DNA from: JAUSIF01 sp963711595
GTDB taxonomy: Bacteria; Pseudomonadota; Alphaproteobacteria; Rhizobiales; Xanthobacteraceae
Assembly (NCBI GenBank): GCA_963711595.1
Contig: CAVQER010000002.1
Span: 1 to 64,000 of the forward strand
DNA: 64,000 nt
Direction: 5' to 3'
A program made the position numbers and the translations under genes. Below the pieces are notes generated by a model that had not been told where the DNA came from, ran no database searches, and saw only the letters and a program-made list of their open reading frames with translations. Positions 1 through 9,908 of this stretch are shown here, piece after piece; the stretch's first letter is position 1, and the number at the start of each line of letters is the position of its first letter.

Positions 1-54
1 TGCCGCGACACGCCCTACCACGGCGGGTTGCCCGGCGGAGGTTGGAAGCCGTAA
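1..54 (+). CDS. C-terminal end of an unidentified protein (partial)
   Basis: Frame 1 is open from the window edge and ends with TAA at 52-54, reading ...RDTPYHGGLPGGGWKP. The tail is rich in glycine and proline. A clear intrinsic terminator begins 28 bases after the stop, which is the main reason to believe a gene ends here. Too little is present to name a family. Confidence 0.35.
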   Translation, partial: CRDTPYHGGLPGGGWKP

Positions 55-81
55 GACGCGCAACGGTTACTTAGAGAGTGG

Positions 82-113
82 ACGCCCCGGTGGAGCTATA
101 GGGGCGTTTTTTT
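82..113 (+). terminator. Rho-independent terminator
   Basis: A 7-bp perfect stem, ACGCCCC paired with GGGGCGT, has a 12-base loop and is followed by a run of seven T residues. It would end transcription of the gene whose stop codon is at 52-54. Confidence 0.8.
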
Positions 114-611
114 CAACGAGGCAAGGCAGTAACTCAGTTATAAAATGCCGTTTGTTACTCAGTCGCAACTACGCTAAGTCACGCGACGCGTCGCAAACAT
201 TTCGTTCCCGAGGGCTCGTGATATTTCCGGGCTTTCGGACAAGACGAGCGGCTAAGTGTGCGCCGGAAACTGCAGTGATCAAGCGCCGGAGCGCTTTAGG
301 CGCGAGCCGCGGTCCGCATGGCTACACGTGCCATTTCCTTCAGCTTGTCGGCGGCATCCGCACATCGAGCCGACGTCAGAGCGCTTCATGGTCACCCGCG
401 GGTTCACCGGAAGGCTGCTCCTCCGGGAATAGTGAAGGAAAGTGGTCCTGTGATCGCATCAGGCCCGCACGCTTCATACGGCGTATGTCCCACTCGACCA
501 AGTAATCCCAGACCATCGGCGTCTCTACTTATGCAGAATAAAGTTTTGTAATCAGTTGAAGGGCGGGACGGGGACTTAGGCGGCGGCAGCGACCTAGGCC
601 TCGTTTGCCGT
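114..611. other. Intergenic stretch without a supported gene
   Basis: Several short open frames exist on both strands, but none has a convincing ribosome-binding site, protein-like composition or recognisable motif. I see no RNA gene and no long repeat. It lies between the terminator at 82-113 and the 3' end of the decayed histidine kinase. Confidence 0.5.
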
Positions 612-2763
612 TCAAGGCGTCTGCAAGCGTAGCGGCTTTGGTAGGTCAGGGTGATTGCCCGTCGCCCGCAACGCATCAGCAATCGCTTGGCGCAGTTCTG
701 CGACGTTGAAGGCTTTCTCAGAATCGTAAATCCCGCATTGGCGGCCGTCTGCGCGTGTTCGCTGTAGCCGGTCGCAAGAATGACGGGGAGAGATCCACGG
801 TGCTCCTGCCGAATTCAGCGGGCGAGATCGAGGCCATTCGCACTTCCGGCATCACGATATCGGTCAGAACGAGGTGGACTCTCTCCTTCCGCTCTCGTAA
901 GACCGCGCGCGCGGAGGGTGCGTCCAACGCGCACACGACGACGTATCCCAACTCTTCCAGCAGGCCACGTGTGACGTCTGCGACTTCCAGGTTGTCTTCC
1001 ACGAGAAGGATGATTTCGCCTTCTCCGACACGCGGGGAAGCCTCGGTATCGCTGTTGTCAGTGGGGCTCGGTTCCACAGCTTCTTTGGAGCGCGGCAGGT
1101 ATAAGGTCACGGTGGTCCCGAGACCCAGTTCGCTGGTGATCGCCGCGGTGCCGCCAGCCTGTCGCGCGAAACCGTAGACCTGCGACAGGCCAAGTCCGGT
1201 GCCCTTGCCGACTTCTTTCGTCGTGAAGAAAGGCTCGGAGCGCGGCCAAGAACTTCGGGCGGGATTTCCCCGCCGGTATCCTGAACGCTGAGTGCAACGA
1301 ACTCACCGTCGAGATTTAGTGCGTTGGGCTGCGCAAACGTTCGTTGCGTGCGGTGATGTTCAGGCGCCCACCGCCCGGCATCGCGTCACGCGCATTTACC
1401 GCAAGGTTCAAAAGAGAAAGCTCAAATTCACTGATGTCGACTTTGGTCGGCCACAGCCCGTACGGAATGTTCGCCTCCACAGGGATGTCGCCGCGCAAGC
1501 TCGACTGCAGCATTTCCCGAATGCTGGGCAAGCGATCCTTTAAATCGATCGTCTTTGCCTCGTGCGTCTGGCGACGCGAAAAGGAGAGGAGCTGGCGGGT
1601 AATCGTACCTCGCGTGACGGCGCTTTCGATCGCCTCGAGTAAGCGGCGCTGGCGGTCATCGAGCGGCGCATGCCGTTTCAAGCGATCGACATTTCCGTCC
1701 ACGACCATGAGAAGGTTGTTGAAGTCGTGGGCGACACCACCGGTCAGTTGCCCGATCGCCTCAAGTCGCTGCGATTGTTTCAGCGCGGAATCGGCCATTT
1801 CCCGCCGGGCGACTTCCTCTTCGAATCGCTTGGCACGGCGAAGCGCGTAAAGGGCCAGTCCGAACATCGCCAGCACCGCGGGACTGCCCACGGCCAGCTC
1901 AGTCAGAATCATGTTTCGAAATTCGCTGCTCAGCGCCCCTGTCTCCACGCCAGCTTGCACGTAGACCGGAAAGCCGGGGACTTTTCGGTAGCCGATACGT
2001 CGCTCGAGGTCATCGATCCGTGAGATTGCGATAAACAACCCGCTCTCAGAATTTATTGTGAGGGCTTTCGCGAATCCGTCCTCGGCCGTCGGCCGATCCA
2101 GTTGTGTCTCGGGAAAGCGCGCTAGGAAGGATCCATTCTCGCGCGTCAGCGCGAAAAGTCCCGGCCTCGTGAGAGTTTCCAATAAAACTCGCCGAAGTGC
2201 TCCGGCATGACGGTCACTCCAATCACACCGTCGAAGCGACCGGCCTGGTCACCCACGCGCCGTCCGCTGACCACGAAGAACCTGAGCGAGCCGACACGGG
2301 CGCGTACGACTTCGCCGACATAGGTTCCGGAATCTGCTTCCTTCTGGGCGCGGAAATAGTCTCGATCCGAATTGTCGAGATTGCGCGGCACCGGCAGGAT
2401 CGTGCTGGAAACGAGCGGCCGTCCATCGCGATCGAACGCCCAGATCAATTCGATTTGCGGAAGTGCCTGTTGGGTCCGCTTGAACCGGAGAAAAAAATCC
2501 AATTCGTTTGCCCGGATCTTCTCCTCGGGCAGGCCTCGAAGGACCTCGTTTATTTCCGAAATCGAGCGTTCGACCGTCTGCAGAGCTTTCAGCGCGTGCT
2601 CCTGAAGCACATCGAGCGTACGCTCGATCCGTTCGTTCGCTTGCGCGTCAATGGCGAGGCGGTTTGTCCAGGAGGCGTATGCGAAAACGACTGCGGGTGC
2701 GACGAGGGTAAAGACTGCGATCAGGCGCAGAGGCCGGAAAACGCTGGGTTTTGAGCGCGCCAC
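612..2763 (-). pseudogene. Hybrid sensor histidine kinase with Cache sensor and receiver domain, disrupted
   Basis: Read from a GTG at 2763, the pieces give an N-terminal membrane helix, a double-Cache-type periplasmic sensor (about residues 35-230), a second membrane helix (around ELAVGSPAVLAMFGLALYAL), a HisKA domain with the H box GGVAHDFNNLL, an ATPase domain with N box LNLAVNARDAM and G box GTGLGLSQVYG, and a receiver domain with LTDIVMP. The frame breaks near 2160 (one T short in a T run), 1318, 1245, 850 and 708, and there is a TGA where a Trp or Arg codon is expected near 815. The intact protein would have about 715 residues. It is divergent from the sugar-binding protein gene at 2918, so the two may have formed a sensing pair. 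Either a true pseudogene or a badly sequenced gene. Confidence 0.8.
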
Positions 2764-2917
2764 GCCCAGTTAGCCAGCGCCAGCGCGTTTTTCCAAGCAA
2801 ACGAATGTTCGTTGCGGGCAGCAATTCGATCTCGTCGTCTACGATGGTTGCTGTGGTAGGGTCACCAGGAATGCCCCACCAGGATTGACGTTGGGATCGC
2901 GGAGCGGGGAAAGGGAC

Positions 2918-4060
2918 ATGTTCCGTCGGGTAACGGGCGTTGCGGTCGGAACGTTCCTCCTATTGGCCGCTGCTATCAGCGTCTGCGACGGGCCGCACGC
3001 GGCCGAGGACGCCAAAACGCTGATGCAGCCGCTGCCTCTTTCTCCTAGGGGACAGCCGGTCCCGGGACACCCGCAGGGAGCGCCTGCAAGCCCGCCCGAT
3101 GTCTTAAGTCTCACCAACGCGGACATTGAGCGGCTGAAGGCCGGTAAATACAAAGCCGGGATCGCCATGCAGGCGCTCGACACGCCGTGGAATTCGCTCC
3201 AGGTGCAAGCGATCACCGAGACGCTTGGTAAATTCGAAATCGACGTGGTCGCTGTCACCGACGCGGCGCAAAACCCTGCGCGTCAGGCGGCCCATCTCGC
3301 AAGCATGGCGGACCGCAAGGTGGACGTGGTGTTCTCGGTGCCGATCGACCCTGCTACGCAGACTGCCGCCTATAAGAGAGTTTCGGACGCCGGCATCAAG
3401 CTCGTCTTCATGGACAACGTCGTGCACAACATGACGCCGGGGAAGGACTATGTGACCGTCGTCGCTTCCGACAATGAGAAGAACGCGATCTTCGCAACGG
3501 AGGAGTTGATCAAGGCGATTGGCGGGAAGGGCGAGGTCGGCCTGCTGACGTACTTCTACAATTCGTACTATTCGATCGCGGCTCGCAAGGCTGGATTCGA
3601 GAAAACCCTCCTCGCAAATCCGGCCGTGAAATTGGCCGCCACGGATCGCTTCACGCAGCCGCGCGAGGCTTATGAAAAGACCATCGCGATGCTGAAGGCG
3701 CACCCAAACATCAAAGGCATTTTTGCGGTTTGGGGCGATCCGGCAATGCAGGCGGTCGCCGGCGCGAAGGCGAGCGGGCGCCATGATGTCGTTGTCACGA
3801 CCAACGATCTCGGTCCCGACACCGCGATGTATGTGGCCCGCGGAGAAATCCTCGCGATTGGAGCGCAACTTCCCTATGACCTGGGCGTCGCCGAGGCCAA
3901 GGCGGCGGCGCTGGCTCTGCTGGGCAAGCAGGTGCCTCCTTACATATCGCTCCCTTCGCTACGGGTGAAAAAGACGAACCTTATTCCGGCGCTCGAACTC
4001 GTCACGAAAAATCCCGTGCCCGAGGAAGTGAGACGCGTCTGTGCTGGTGCGTGTCAGTGA
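2918..4060 (+). CDS. Periplasmic sugar-binding protein (Peripla_BP_4, ribose/xylose type)
   Basis: A secreted protein of 380 residues. The ATG at 2918 follows a purine-rich GGGGAAAGGG and gives a signal peptide (MFRRVTGVAVGTFLLLAAA...) ending near residue 30; a TTG at 2885 is an upstream alternative. After a Pro-rich linker, the mature part has the two-lobed fold of the ribose-binding family: a first lobe starting AGIAMQALDTPWNSLQ, then a segment with DPATQTAAYKRVSDAGIKLVFMD, and a C-lobe with IKGIFAVWGDPAMQAV. No ABC permease or ATPase gene lies beside it, so it may serve a transporter elsewhere or feed a sensor; the divergent broken kinase at 612-2763 is the obvious partner. The ligand cannot be told from the sequence. 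Confidence 0.85.
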   Translation: MFRRVTGVAVGTFLLLAAAISVCDGPHAAEDAKTLMQPLPLSPRGQPVPGHPQGAPASPPDVLSLTNADIERLKAGKYKAGIAMQALDTPWNSLQVQAITETLGKFEIDVVAVTDAAQNPARQAAHLASMADRKVDVVFSVPIDPATQTAAYKRVSDAGIKLVFMDNVVHNMTPGKDYVTVVASDNEKNAIFATEELIKAIGGKGEVGLLTYFYNSYYSIAARKAGFEKTLLANPAVKLAATDRFTQPREAYEKTIAMLKAHPNIKGIFAVWGDPAMQAVAGAKASGRHDVVVTTNDLGPDTAMYVARGEILAIGAQLPYDLGVAEAKAAALALLGKQVPPYISLPSLRVKKTNLIPALELVTKNPVPEEVRRVCAGACQ

Positions 4061-4169
4061 CCCTTTCGTAGCAACGGCGTTTCCGAAAGTTGATTGATGG
4101 CGATGGCGCGCAGCTGTGCATTCGGGATAAATGGCAAGAGCCGCGCAGGTCGACGCTGGAGGAAGCGCC

Positions 4170-4433
4170 ATGGACGCCGAGTACAACTTTGACGCCACTG
4201 ACGTTGAATTGATGGCCAACAGAGAGAAAACTGCGTTCATCATCCGGGCGCAGGTAGTTGATCAACTTCCGGCGGGTCCACAGCGCAGCGGAAAATATAT
4301 CCACCTAGCGGTAACAGCGAAGCAGGCAATGGCACTGCTAGCGCAATTGCGGGCCGCGCAGGCGCTATCTCCGCTTCCTGCTGAGCCTCAAGCGTCAGTG
4401 ATATCCGTTCCTCCCGCGAAAGATCGAAACTAG
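4170..4433 (+). CDS. Conserved small hypothetical protein, 87 residues
   Basis: I chose the ATG at 4170 because a GGAGGA ribosome-binding site lies about 8 bases upstream; an in-frame ATG at 4131 lacks one. The protein begins MDAEYNFDATDVELMANREK, has an Ala/Leu/Gln-rich helical middle (VTAKQAMALLAQLRAAQAL) and a Pro-rich tail. There is no signal peptide or membrane segment. It stands alone between the binding-protein gene and the convergent HWE kinase, and I do not recognise a function. Confidence 0.6.
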   Translation: MDAEYNFDATDVELMANREKTAFIIRAQVVDQLPAGPQRSGKYIHLAVTAKQAMALLAQLRAAQALSPLPAEPQASVISVPPAKDRN

Positions 4434-4594
4434 CCCTCGTTTCTCGTCTTTCTTCTTTGGCTTTGGCTCACGTTGCCCAGAGGCTTGTGCGTTTTTGGGG
4501 AGCGTTTTCGGCATCCGTTTAAGCGGACGAAGAACGGTCGATACGAATGAGACAGGCAGCATTTTCATTCGGCCCGAAGGCTAGCAAGGCCGAA

Positions 4595-5956
4595 CTATTG
4601 CCGGAACTCAATGCGACACGCGAGGCCACCTGGACGCCAATCGAAGTTCACTACACCGTTCAGTTCCGACCCGATAATCTGTTCGCAAACTCGCGTCCCA
4701 AACCCGCGACGAGTCGGCGGCTTGACAGGCGGGCCACCGCTTTCGTTCCAGTGGAGGACAGCGCGGCCGTCCGCAGCATGCGACCACTCGACGCGAACGC
4801 GGCCGGAGGGTACCGACAGCGCCCCGTATTTGGCCGCGTTGGTGGCCAATTCGTAGAGAACAATCGCAATCGACTGCGCCTGGTGAGAGTCCAAAATCAT
4901 GTCAGGACCGCGGATTTCGGTGCGGGATGTTCCCTCTGAGCTGAACGGAGATAGTTCCTCCTTGACCAGGTTGCTGAGATCGGCACCGGTCCAACGTGAT
5001 TGCGCAAGCAGTGTGTGAACTTTCGAAAGAGCCTGAATGCGCCCTTCGATTGCCGCTTTCAGATCATCCGCGGTCTCAGCGTGTGTGAGATGCACGGTCG
5101 CCTGCACGACGGCCAGCAGATTTTTCGACCGGTGGTCTACCTCGTGAGCGAGCAATCGCACATGCGAAATGTCCTGAACGTCCAGTAACACCATCGGGGC
5201 AGAATGACGCGGCAAAGACAATGGGCTAGCGTGGAGCAGAACGCTTCGAAGTTTCCCTGACGTTTCGAGATTGACCTCGAAAGGCCGGAACGGACAATTC
5301 TCGCAAATCATCGCGGTCAGTTCCGTTTCCAGCCGCTCGACGTTGAACGCGCCGCCGCCCACGGCCCGGAGTGCCACGCCTTTGATGGCGTCACGGGAAA
5401 CTCCGCACAAGGTATAAAAAGCCTTGTTGCCTGTCTGGACGCGCAGTTCGCTGTCGAGAACGACCAGCGGATCGGGGACTGCGTTCAGAATCGCCTTGGT
5501 ATATTCGCGTTCGTAAATCGCCTGATCGATACTTGCCGCGAAGGCGGTCACATTCGTAAAGGTGAGCACGACTCCGCTGTTCTGACCATCGCTCTCCACG
5601 AATGGTGCGATCCGAACGACGAAAGAGCTGTCTTTTGCACGAAGATCATGCTGTGTCGGCGCCCCGGTGCTGGCCACTCGCGCACACCAACTTTCAAGGT
5701 GTGGCAAGCCGGCAAGCACGGAGGTCGTGCCCGGCGAACGCCCCACGTCCGAAGACGCGAGGTCCAGCACGTCGATAGCCGCTCGATTGAAAAGCGCGAT
5801 GGTAAAGTCGCGTCGAAGAACTACGATCGGAACGCCCACCGCCTCCAGGATGCCGAACGGATCCGCGGCGAGCGCCTCGATTGTCGCGTCGCCATCGCCC
5901 GCCTCGTGGCGGAAGCCGATCCAATTATCAGTGGCCGACACAGGCAACGCTGTCAC
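4595..5956 (-). CDS. HWE-family sensor histidine kinase with two PAS-like domains
   Basis: A soluble kinase of 453 residues. Two PAS-like segments (about 35-145 and 150-265; the second has AILNAVPDPLVVLDSELRVQ) precede an HWE/HisKA_2 dimerisation domain with the phospho-acceptor at about His275 in HEVDHRSKNLLAVVQ. The ATPase domain keeps the family's N box (ELATNAAKYGALS) and the W-x-E motif in LHWNESGGPPV, followed by GFGTRVCEQ. There are no membrane segments, so it senses something in the cytoplasm. Its start codon overlaps the stop of the MEDS-domain gene by 4 bases (ATGA), so the two are translationally coupled. Kinases of this family usually phosphorylate single-domain or PhyR-type regulators; none is nearby. 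Confidence 0.9.
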   Translation of the reverse strand: MTALPVSATDNWIGFRHEAGDGDATIEALAADPFGILEAVGVPIVVLRRDFTIALFNRAAIDVLDLASSDVGRSPGTTSVLAGLPHLESWCARVASTGAPTQHDLRAKDSSFVVRIAPFVESDGQNSGVVLTFTNVTAFAASIDQAIYEREYTKAILNAVPDPLVVLDSELRVQTGNKAFYTLCGVSRDAIKGVALRAVGGGAFNVERLETELTAMICENCPFRPFEVNLETSGKLRSVLLHASPLSLPRHSAPMVLLDVQDISHVRLLAHEVDHRSKNLLAVVQATVHLTHAETADDLKAAIEGRIQALSKVHTLLAQSRWTGADLSNLVKEELSPFSSEGTSRTEIRGPDMILDSHQAQSIAIVLYELATNAAKYGALSVPSGRVRVEWSHAADGRAVLHWNESGGPPVKPPTRRGFGTRVCEQIIGSELNGVVNFDWRPGGLACRIEFRQ

Positions 5957-6780
5957 TCTGGCCGACCGGTATAAAAATCACGGCTGCGCTGCAGCACGGG
6001 ACCGGCAACCGCCGGCAACGTCTGGCGCAACGCCAACAACAAAGCCTGCGCGCGCGGCATGTTGAAGGGCGTTTCGTATTTGGACAACAAACGGTCTTCG
6101 AGCACGCGTGCCTCGGACGGGCCCACGGTTTCGCGTAGTGCATCCGCCACAGCGCGTTCGAGACGTGCGTAGTCCTCGACGGGGATAAGGTGCGAGTGGT
6201 TCTCCCCCAGCCTTGGGAGCATATGAGTGTGAATTTCGCCGTTAAAGTTGTCCATCAAGAAGGAGCAAAAGATTGCGATGTCCTGATCCTGGGCAACTCG
6301 ATCGAACAGATCCTCTAAACTCATGCTCGCGGCTACGTCCCCGCGCTCCCACAGGACGTTGACCATCTCGCCCCACCACCGCACCTTGGGATAACGACCG
6401 CCGCCGCGGGTCTGCGCGATGATCTCTCCGGCAAGGCCCAGGAACACCGGTCCATCCGGCATCGCTGTGCGCATGAAGCGCGGGAGTAACTCATCTGCGT
6501 CTACGATTGTCAGTTGCCCGCGTTCCTGCGCAGCTTTCACATCCACGCCTTCGGCTTCGAGACGCGGACGAAAAGCATTCCAGTGCTCGGCAGTGGGGAC
6601 GAGGATGAGACCCTCGCCGTTTGCTAGCGCTGCGCCGGCGAAGCGACAGACCGCGCGATTGAGGAAGTCCTGGTCCTGGTAGAGCTGCACCACGTGATCG
6701 TGGGGTTCGGCGCTCGCCAAAACATCTTCCCAAGGCTCATGTGAGTGATCCTGAGGACGCAAGTCAAATACGTCTGACAT
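5953..6780 (-). CDS. MEDS-domain sensory protein
   Basis: A cytoplasmic protein of 275 residues. The ATG at 6780 has GAGAAG six bases upstream; a GTG at 6798 is an in-frame alternative. It begins with the MEDS (methanogen/methylotroph DcmR sensory) fold: HDHVVQLYQDQDFLNRAV near residue 26, then GEGLILVPTAEHW and a segment with VRWWGEMVNVLWERGD. The last 80 residues are helical. MEDS proteins are small-ligand sensors that feed kinases or regulators, and here the gene overlaps the following HWE kinase by 4 bases, so a sensor-kinase unit split over two polypeptides is likely. The ligand is unknown. Confidence 0.85.
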   Translation of the reverse strand: MSDVFDLRPQDHSHEPWEDVLASAEPHDHVVQLYQDQDFLNRAVCRFAGAALANGEGLILVPTAEHWNAFRPRLEAEGVDVKAAQERGQLTIVDADELLPRFMRTAMPDGPVFLGLAGEIIAQTRGGGRYPKVRWWGEMVNVLWERGDVAASMSLEDLFDRVAQDQDIAIFCSFLMDNFNGEIHTHMLPRLGENHSHLIPVEDYARLERAVADALRETVGPSEARVLEDRLLSKYETPFNMPRAQALLLALRQTLPAVAGPVLQRSRDFYTGRPE

Positions 6781-6931
6781 CGGCTTCTCGTTATGCACTT
6801 TGGCCCCAAAAGAGTGTGAAATAGGGCCTCTAGCGAGTCAACGGCGGGGCCTAGCGACCTTTTCGGCGAAACCTTCGCCATCGAGCGAAACTTTACGTCG
6901 CCGGTCCCAGCAGGCACATGGCCCCGAGGTG

Positions 6932-7110
6932 AAATCGGGCTGAAAAGCTTCGCGCTGTTCTATATCTCAGGACTGATTGCTCTCACGGGCGGACCGCAAT
7001 CGTCAACGCGCACAACATCTGTCCGACTGGGGCTTGATCATCACCATCTTGGGCTGGGCAGCCACCTTCGGCGGCGTGCTGCGCATCGTCCTTTCCCCAA
7101 TGGGTGGAAA
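6932..7110 (+). pseudogene. Broken small membrane protein
   Basis: Three frames in succession encode parts of one hydrophobic protein: SFALFYISGLIALTG, then AIVNAHNICPT, then DWGLIITILGWAATFGGVLR. Together they resemble a widespread alphaproteobacterial two-helix protein with an AIVxAHNxW...DWxxIITxLGW core. Two frame changes within about 70 bases, no convincing start codon and overlap with the 3' end of the kinase at 7111 make a functional gene unlikely. The family match is from memory and was not searched. Confidence 0.4.
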
Positions 7111-9023
7111 TCAGTTGGCTGAGCCGCCACTTTTACCGTGCGGCCCTATCGTTGCAGGTCCGCTCCGCTGTAGCGGCGGCGCGCGGCGGGGCACGCGGGC
7201 GTGTACGACACATACTAGCCCAGTTTGCGCGTACTCCACGGTCACGCGCCCGTCGCGCTCGCCTGCCACGCTGCGCTCGATGAGCTTCGTACCGAATCCA
7301 CTACGCTGCGGTTCCTGCACCGGCGGGCCGCCGTGCTCGCTCCAGCGCAAGGTGAGAAGTCGGTCGAGCCCGAAGTCCTCCACTTGCCAGGATACAATCA
7401 CGCGGCCCGCTGGCACCGAGAGTGCGCCGTATTTCGCTGCGTTCGTAGCGAGCTCGTTCAGCGCGAGCGCGAGCGAAAGCGTAAAATTCGGCGGCAACCA
7501 CACGGCCTGGCCCGCGATCTGGAACCGTTCCGCGCCGTACGGCGTCGCTGCGGCGGCCACGATGTCGCGGAGTTCCGCACCCTCCCAGCTCTCGGCATTG
7601 AGCAGATCATGCGCCCGAGCAAGCGCGATCAGTCGCTCCGTCACCGCGGCGCGCGCGTTCTCGGGGCTCGTGGCAGTGCCGAGCGTCCGCGATGCGATAG
7701 ACTGGACGGTCGCAAGCGTATTCTTCACCCGGTGGTTCAATTCGTGCACGAGCAGACGGCGCTGCTCCTCCGCCTTGCGCCGCTCGGTGATGTCAAGGCT
7801 GACCGAAACCGCGCCCTCGATCGCGCCCGTCTTGGTGCGAAGCGCGATCGCGCTGGTCAGCAGCACGACACGCGTGCCGTCGGGCAGCACGCACACGTAC
7901 TCCTGCTCCTCAACGGTTTCGCCGTGCAGCACCCGAACGAGCGGCATCTCCTCGCGCCAATCGGCCGGTCATCCTTCATCAGGCGGATGTGATCCAGCGC
8001 GACCGCTCGCCCGCGGAAGCTAACGGCGTCTGGAACGTTAACGGTCAGGAGGTTCGCGGCAAATTCGTTCAGGATGATCTCGCGGCCCCGCGGGTCGTAA
8101 GTGAAGGCGACGATCGCCGGCAGGGCCGTGTCGAGCACGGCCTGCAGCTCGCGTGTGCGTTCGCTGATTTCGCTTCCCGCCGTCTCAAGGGCCTCGCCGA
8201 CGAAGCTGAATTCGGCGAGCGGGGAACGCATTGGCGGCATCGGTCGCCCTTCGCCGATCAGAGCCGCGCGCCGCGCGAGCTCGTCTGCCGCCGCGGCGAA
8301 CGTCTTGCCGAAAATGTACGCCATGACCGCAGAGAGAATGAGCGCAGCGGCGCCGATCGATGCTAGTGCTGCGAGCGAGCGCCAGATCGGAGCGTCCACT
8401 TCTGCCTTGTCGATGGCGCTGGCTACCAGCCAGTTTGCGAACGGCGACCGTACATAGCCCGCCAAGATTTCCCTTCCGTCTAGGCTTCGTGTCGTTAGCG
8501 TTCCGGAGGGGCCGGTCGCGCGTTGAAGGAAATCACCCCCGGTGCGCGTGCCAGTGAACTCGTCATGCCGCTCCGAGCGCGCGACGACGGTGCCGCCCGC
8601 GTCGCCGATGCCAATCAGCCAGCCGCTCGGGGTTGCGGAAAGGATCGTCTCGCGGATCCGCGCCGTCTGTAGCGTGATCGCAAGAATGTAACCAACCCGC
8701 TCCTGCATCCTCACCGGGATCGCGACGGCAATGCGGGTCTCGCCCGAGATCGGGCTCTTGTACACGCCGGAGATCACCGTCCGGCCCGCAGCGAACTGCT
8801 CGCGCTCATGCTCTGAGAGCGGCACCGGCGGCGGAAGCGCGATGCCGTAGTCCACCTGAGTATTAGCAAGCTGGCGAGGACCAAACTCGCGCAGGACAAT
8901 CACGAGGTCGCCGCCTTCCGTCAAGCGACGCGCATCCGCATGGAATTGCGCGAGATTGCCGGACTGCAGCGACGAGGAAGCGGCCAATCCTGCAGCAGCG
9001 ATGACGCGCCGGTCTCGCAACTC
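7111..9023 (-). pseudogene. HWE-family histidine kinase with Cache and HAMP-like regions, N-truncated and frameshifted
   Basis: The N-terminal part reads through a Cache-like extracellular domain (LVIVLREFGPRQLANTQV ... SGVYKSPISGETRIAVAIPV), a membrane helix (SLAALASIGAAALILSAVMA), a HAMP-like stretch and a PAS domain. At about 7957 the frame shifts by one base, and the PAS end, HWE H box (HELNHRVKNTLATVQ), N box and W-x-E motif (LRWSEHGGPPV) continue in another frame. The normal N-terminal membrane helix is missing: upstream of about 9023 the sequence instead encodes the start of an MgtC-type protein. A defective gene unless both lesions are assembly errors. Confidence 0.75.
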
Positions 9024-9087
9024 GGATCATTCCGGACGCGGCAGCTGCCCCGAGCCGCAGAACAATGTCGGTCCAGTCAAGTGTCAT
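9024..9087 (-). pseudogene. 5' fragment of an mgtC/sapB-like gene
   Basis: An ATG at 9087 begins MTLDWTDIVLRLGAAAASGMI, which matches the usual start of MgtC/SapB-family membrane proteins (WTDIxLRLGAAxxAGxxxGLNR). The match stops after about 21 codons, where the sequence switches to the interior of a histidine kinase. This looks like a deletion junction between two formerly separate genes. Confidence 0.5.
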
Positions 9088-9283
9088 AGGTGATTACTAC
9101 CCGGCCAAGGCGGCGTTTCATCGGCATTGACGAGTGACGCCTCGTGCTAAACGCTGATAGAGCGGCCGCGCTGCTCGGAGCGGTCGTCGCTTGGTATGCA
9201 GCCTGCGTTGGCGGGCGTCAGCGTGATAGTAGCGTTGCAGCCTTTTACTGGAATTGGGCGGACTGGAACGGGAAACGTCGCAC

Positions 9284-9547
9284 CTAATCGACGCGTTTCT
9301 GACTAACGTCTCCAGCACCGAAAACCTTGCGGCGCCTCGGCGCGTCCGCCCGTCGGCGGGGCGGCGCGTCGGTCGGGCAATTCGCCAAGGCTGCCAGTGA
9401 GTCCGGCCAGACGATATCGGGGCCGTGACGCTCGATCAGCGTTTGTTTTCGATAGTGCCCGCGCCGGCCGCACGTCTCGCAGACGAGCCGCACCGGATCG
9501 AAGGGGAAAGCGGAGATCGGCGGGGACGAGTAGCGCGTCACAGCCAT
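9284..9547 (-). CDS. Small zinc-ribbon-like protein, 87 residues
   Basis: The ATG at 9547 starts four bases after the stop of the Cys-rich gene (9552), so the two are probably co-transcribed. The protein reads MAVTRYSSPPISAFPFDPVR and then LVCETCGRRGHYRKQTLIE, followed by DIVWPDSLAALANCP. The CxxCGR...C arrangement and the R-G-xY-RK-TLIE stretch are typical of a small Hyphomicrobiales protein family that I know only as hypothetical. The C-terminal 25 residues are Arg/Pro-rich and unlike the usual family end, so a frameshift near 9370 is possible. Function unknown. Confidence 0.5.
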   Translation of the reverse strand: MAVTRYSSPPISAFPFDPVRLVCETCGRRGHYRKQTLIERHGPDIVWPDSLAALANCPTDAPPRRRADAPRRRKVFGAGDVSQKRVD

Positions 9548-9551
9548 AGCG

Positions 9552-9853
9552 TCAGCGAACGCAGACACCGTAGATCGAACCCGATCCCTTCGCGCAACGT
9601 GAGCCCGGTCCGCAATCAGTGTCGAACGAGCACGTATTCCCGAACGTTCGGTTCGGATCGAGCGGCGAGGCGACCGGTTGGCGATCGTTCTGGTTCCCCG
9701 GAAATAGTCCGCCCGCGCAAATTCCAAAAAGAGCGCCGCTCGCCTTAATGCAACGGCTGCCAGGGGAGCAATCGGTATCAAAACCGCACGCGCTCGCGCC
9801 ATCCCAATACCGAGGGCAAGCAGTGCACAGCCAAAACGGCAGAGCCATCGCAT
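9552..9853 (-). pseudogene. Secreted Cys-rich repeat protein, frameshifted after the signal peptide
   Basis: From the ATG at 9853 the frame gives a signal peptide, MRWLCRFGCALLALGIGMA. One base is then out of register, and the mature part continues in the neighbouring frame with two copies of a Cys motif: CGFDTDCSPGSRCIKASG and CSFDTDCGPGSRCAKGSG, each ending GxxxGxC and separated by a PLDPNRTFGN-containing linker. The indel lies near 9795. Repaired, it would be a protein of about 100 residues with eight cysteines, probably disulfide-bonded in the periplasm. No enzyme motif is visible. Confidence 0.65.
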
Positions 9854-9908
9854 TCCTACACGCTAAGACCCAGTTCGTGCTTTGGCCAACCAATTGGAGT
9901 ACCGCATT

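Noticed and set aside
6977..8023. A 348-codon plus-strand frame
   Set aside because: Apart from the first 40 codons, which fit a broken membrane protein, it is antisense to the HWE kinase and Ser/Arg-rich as such shadows are.
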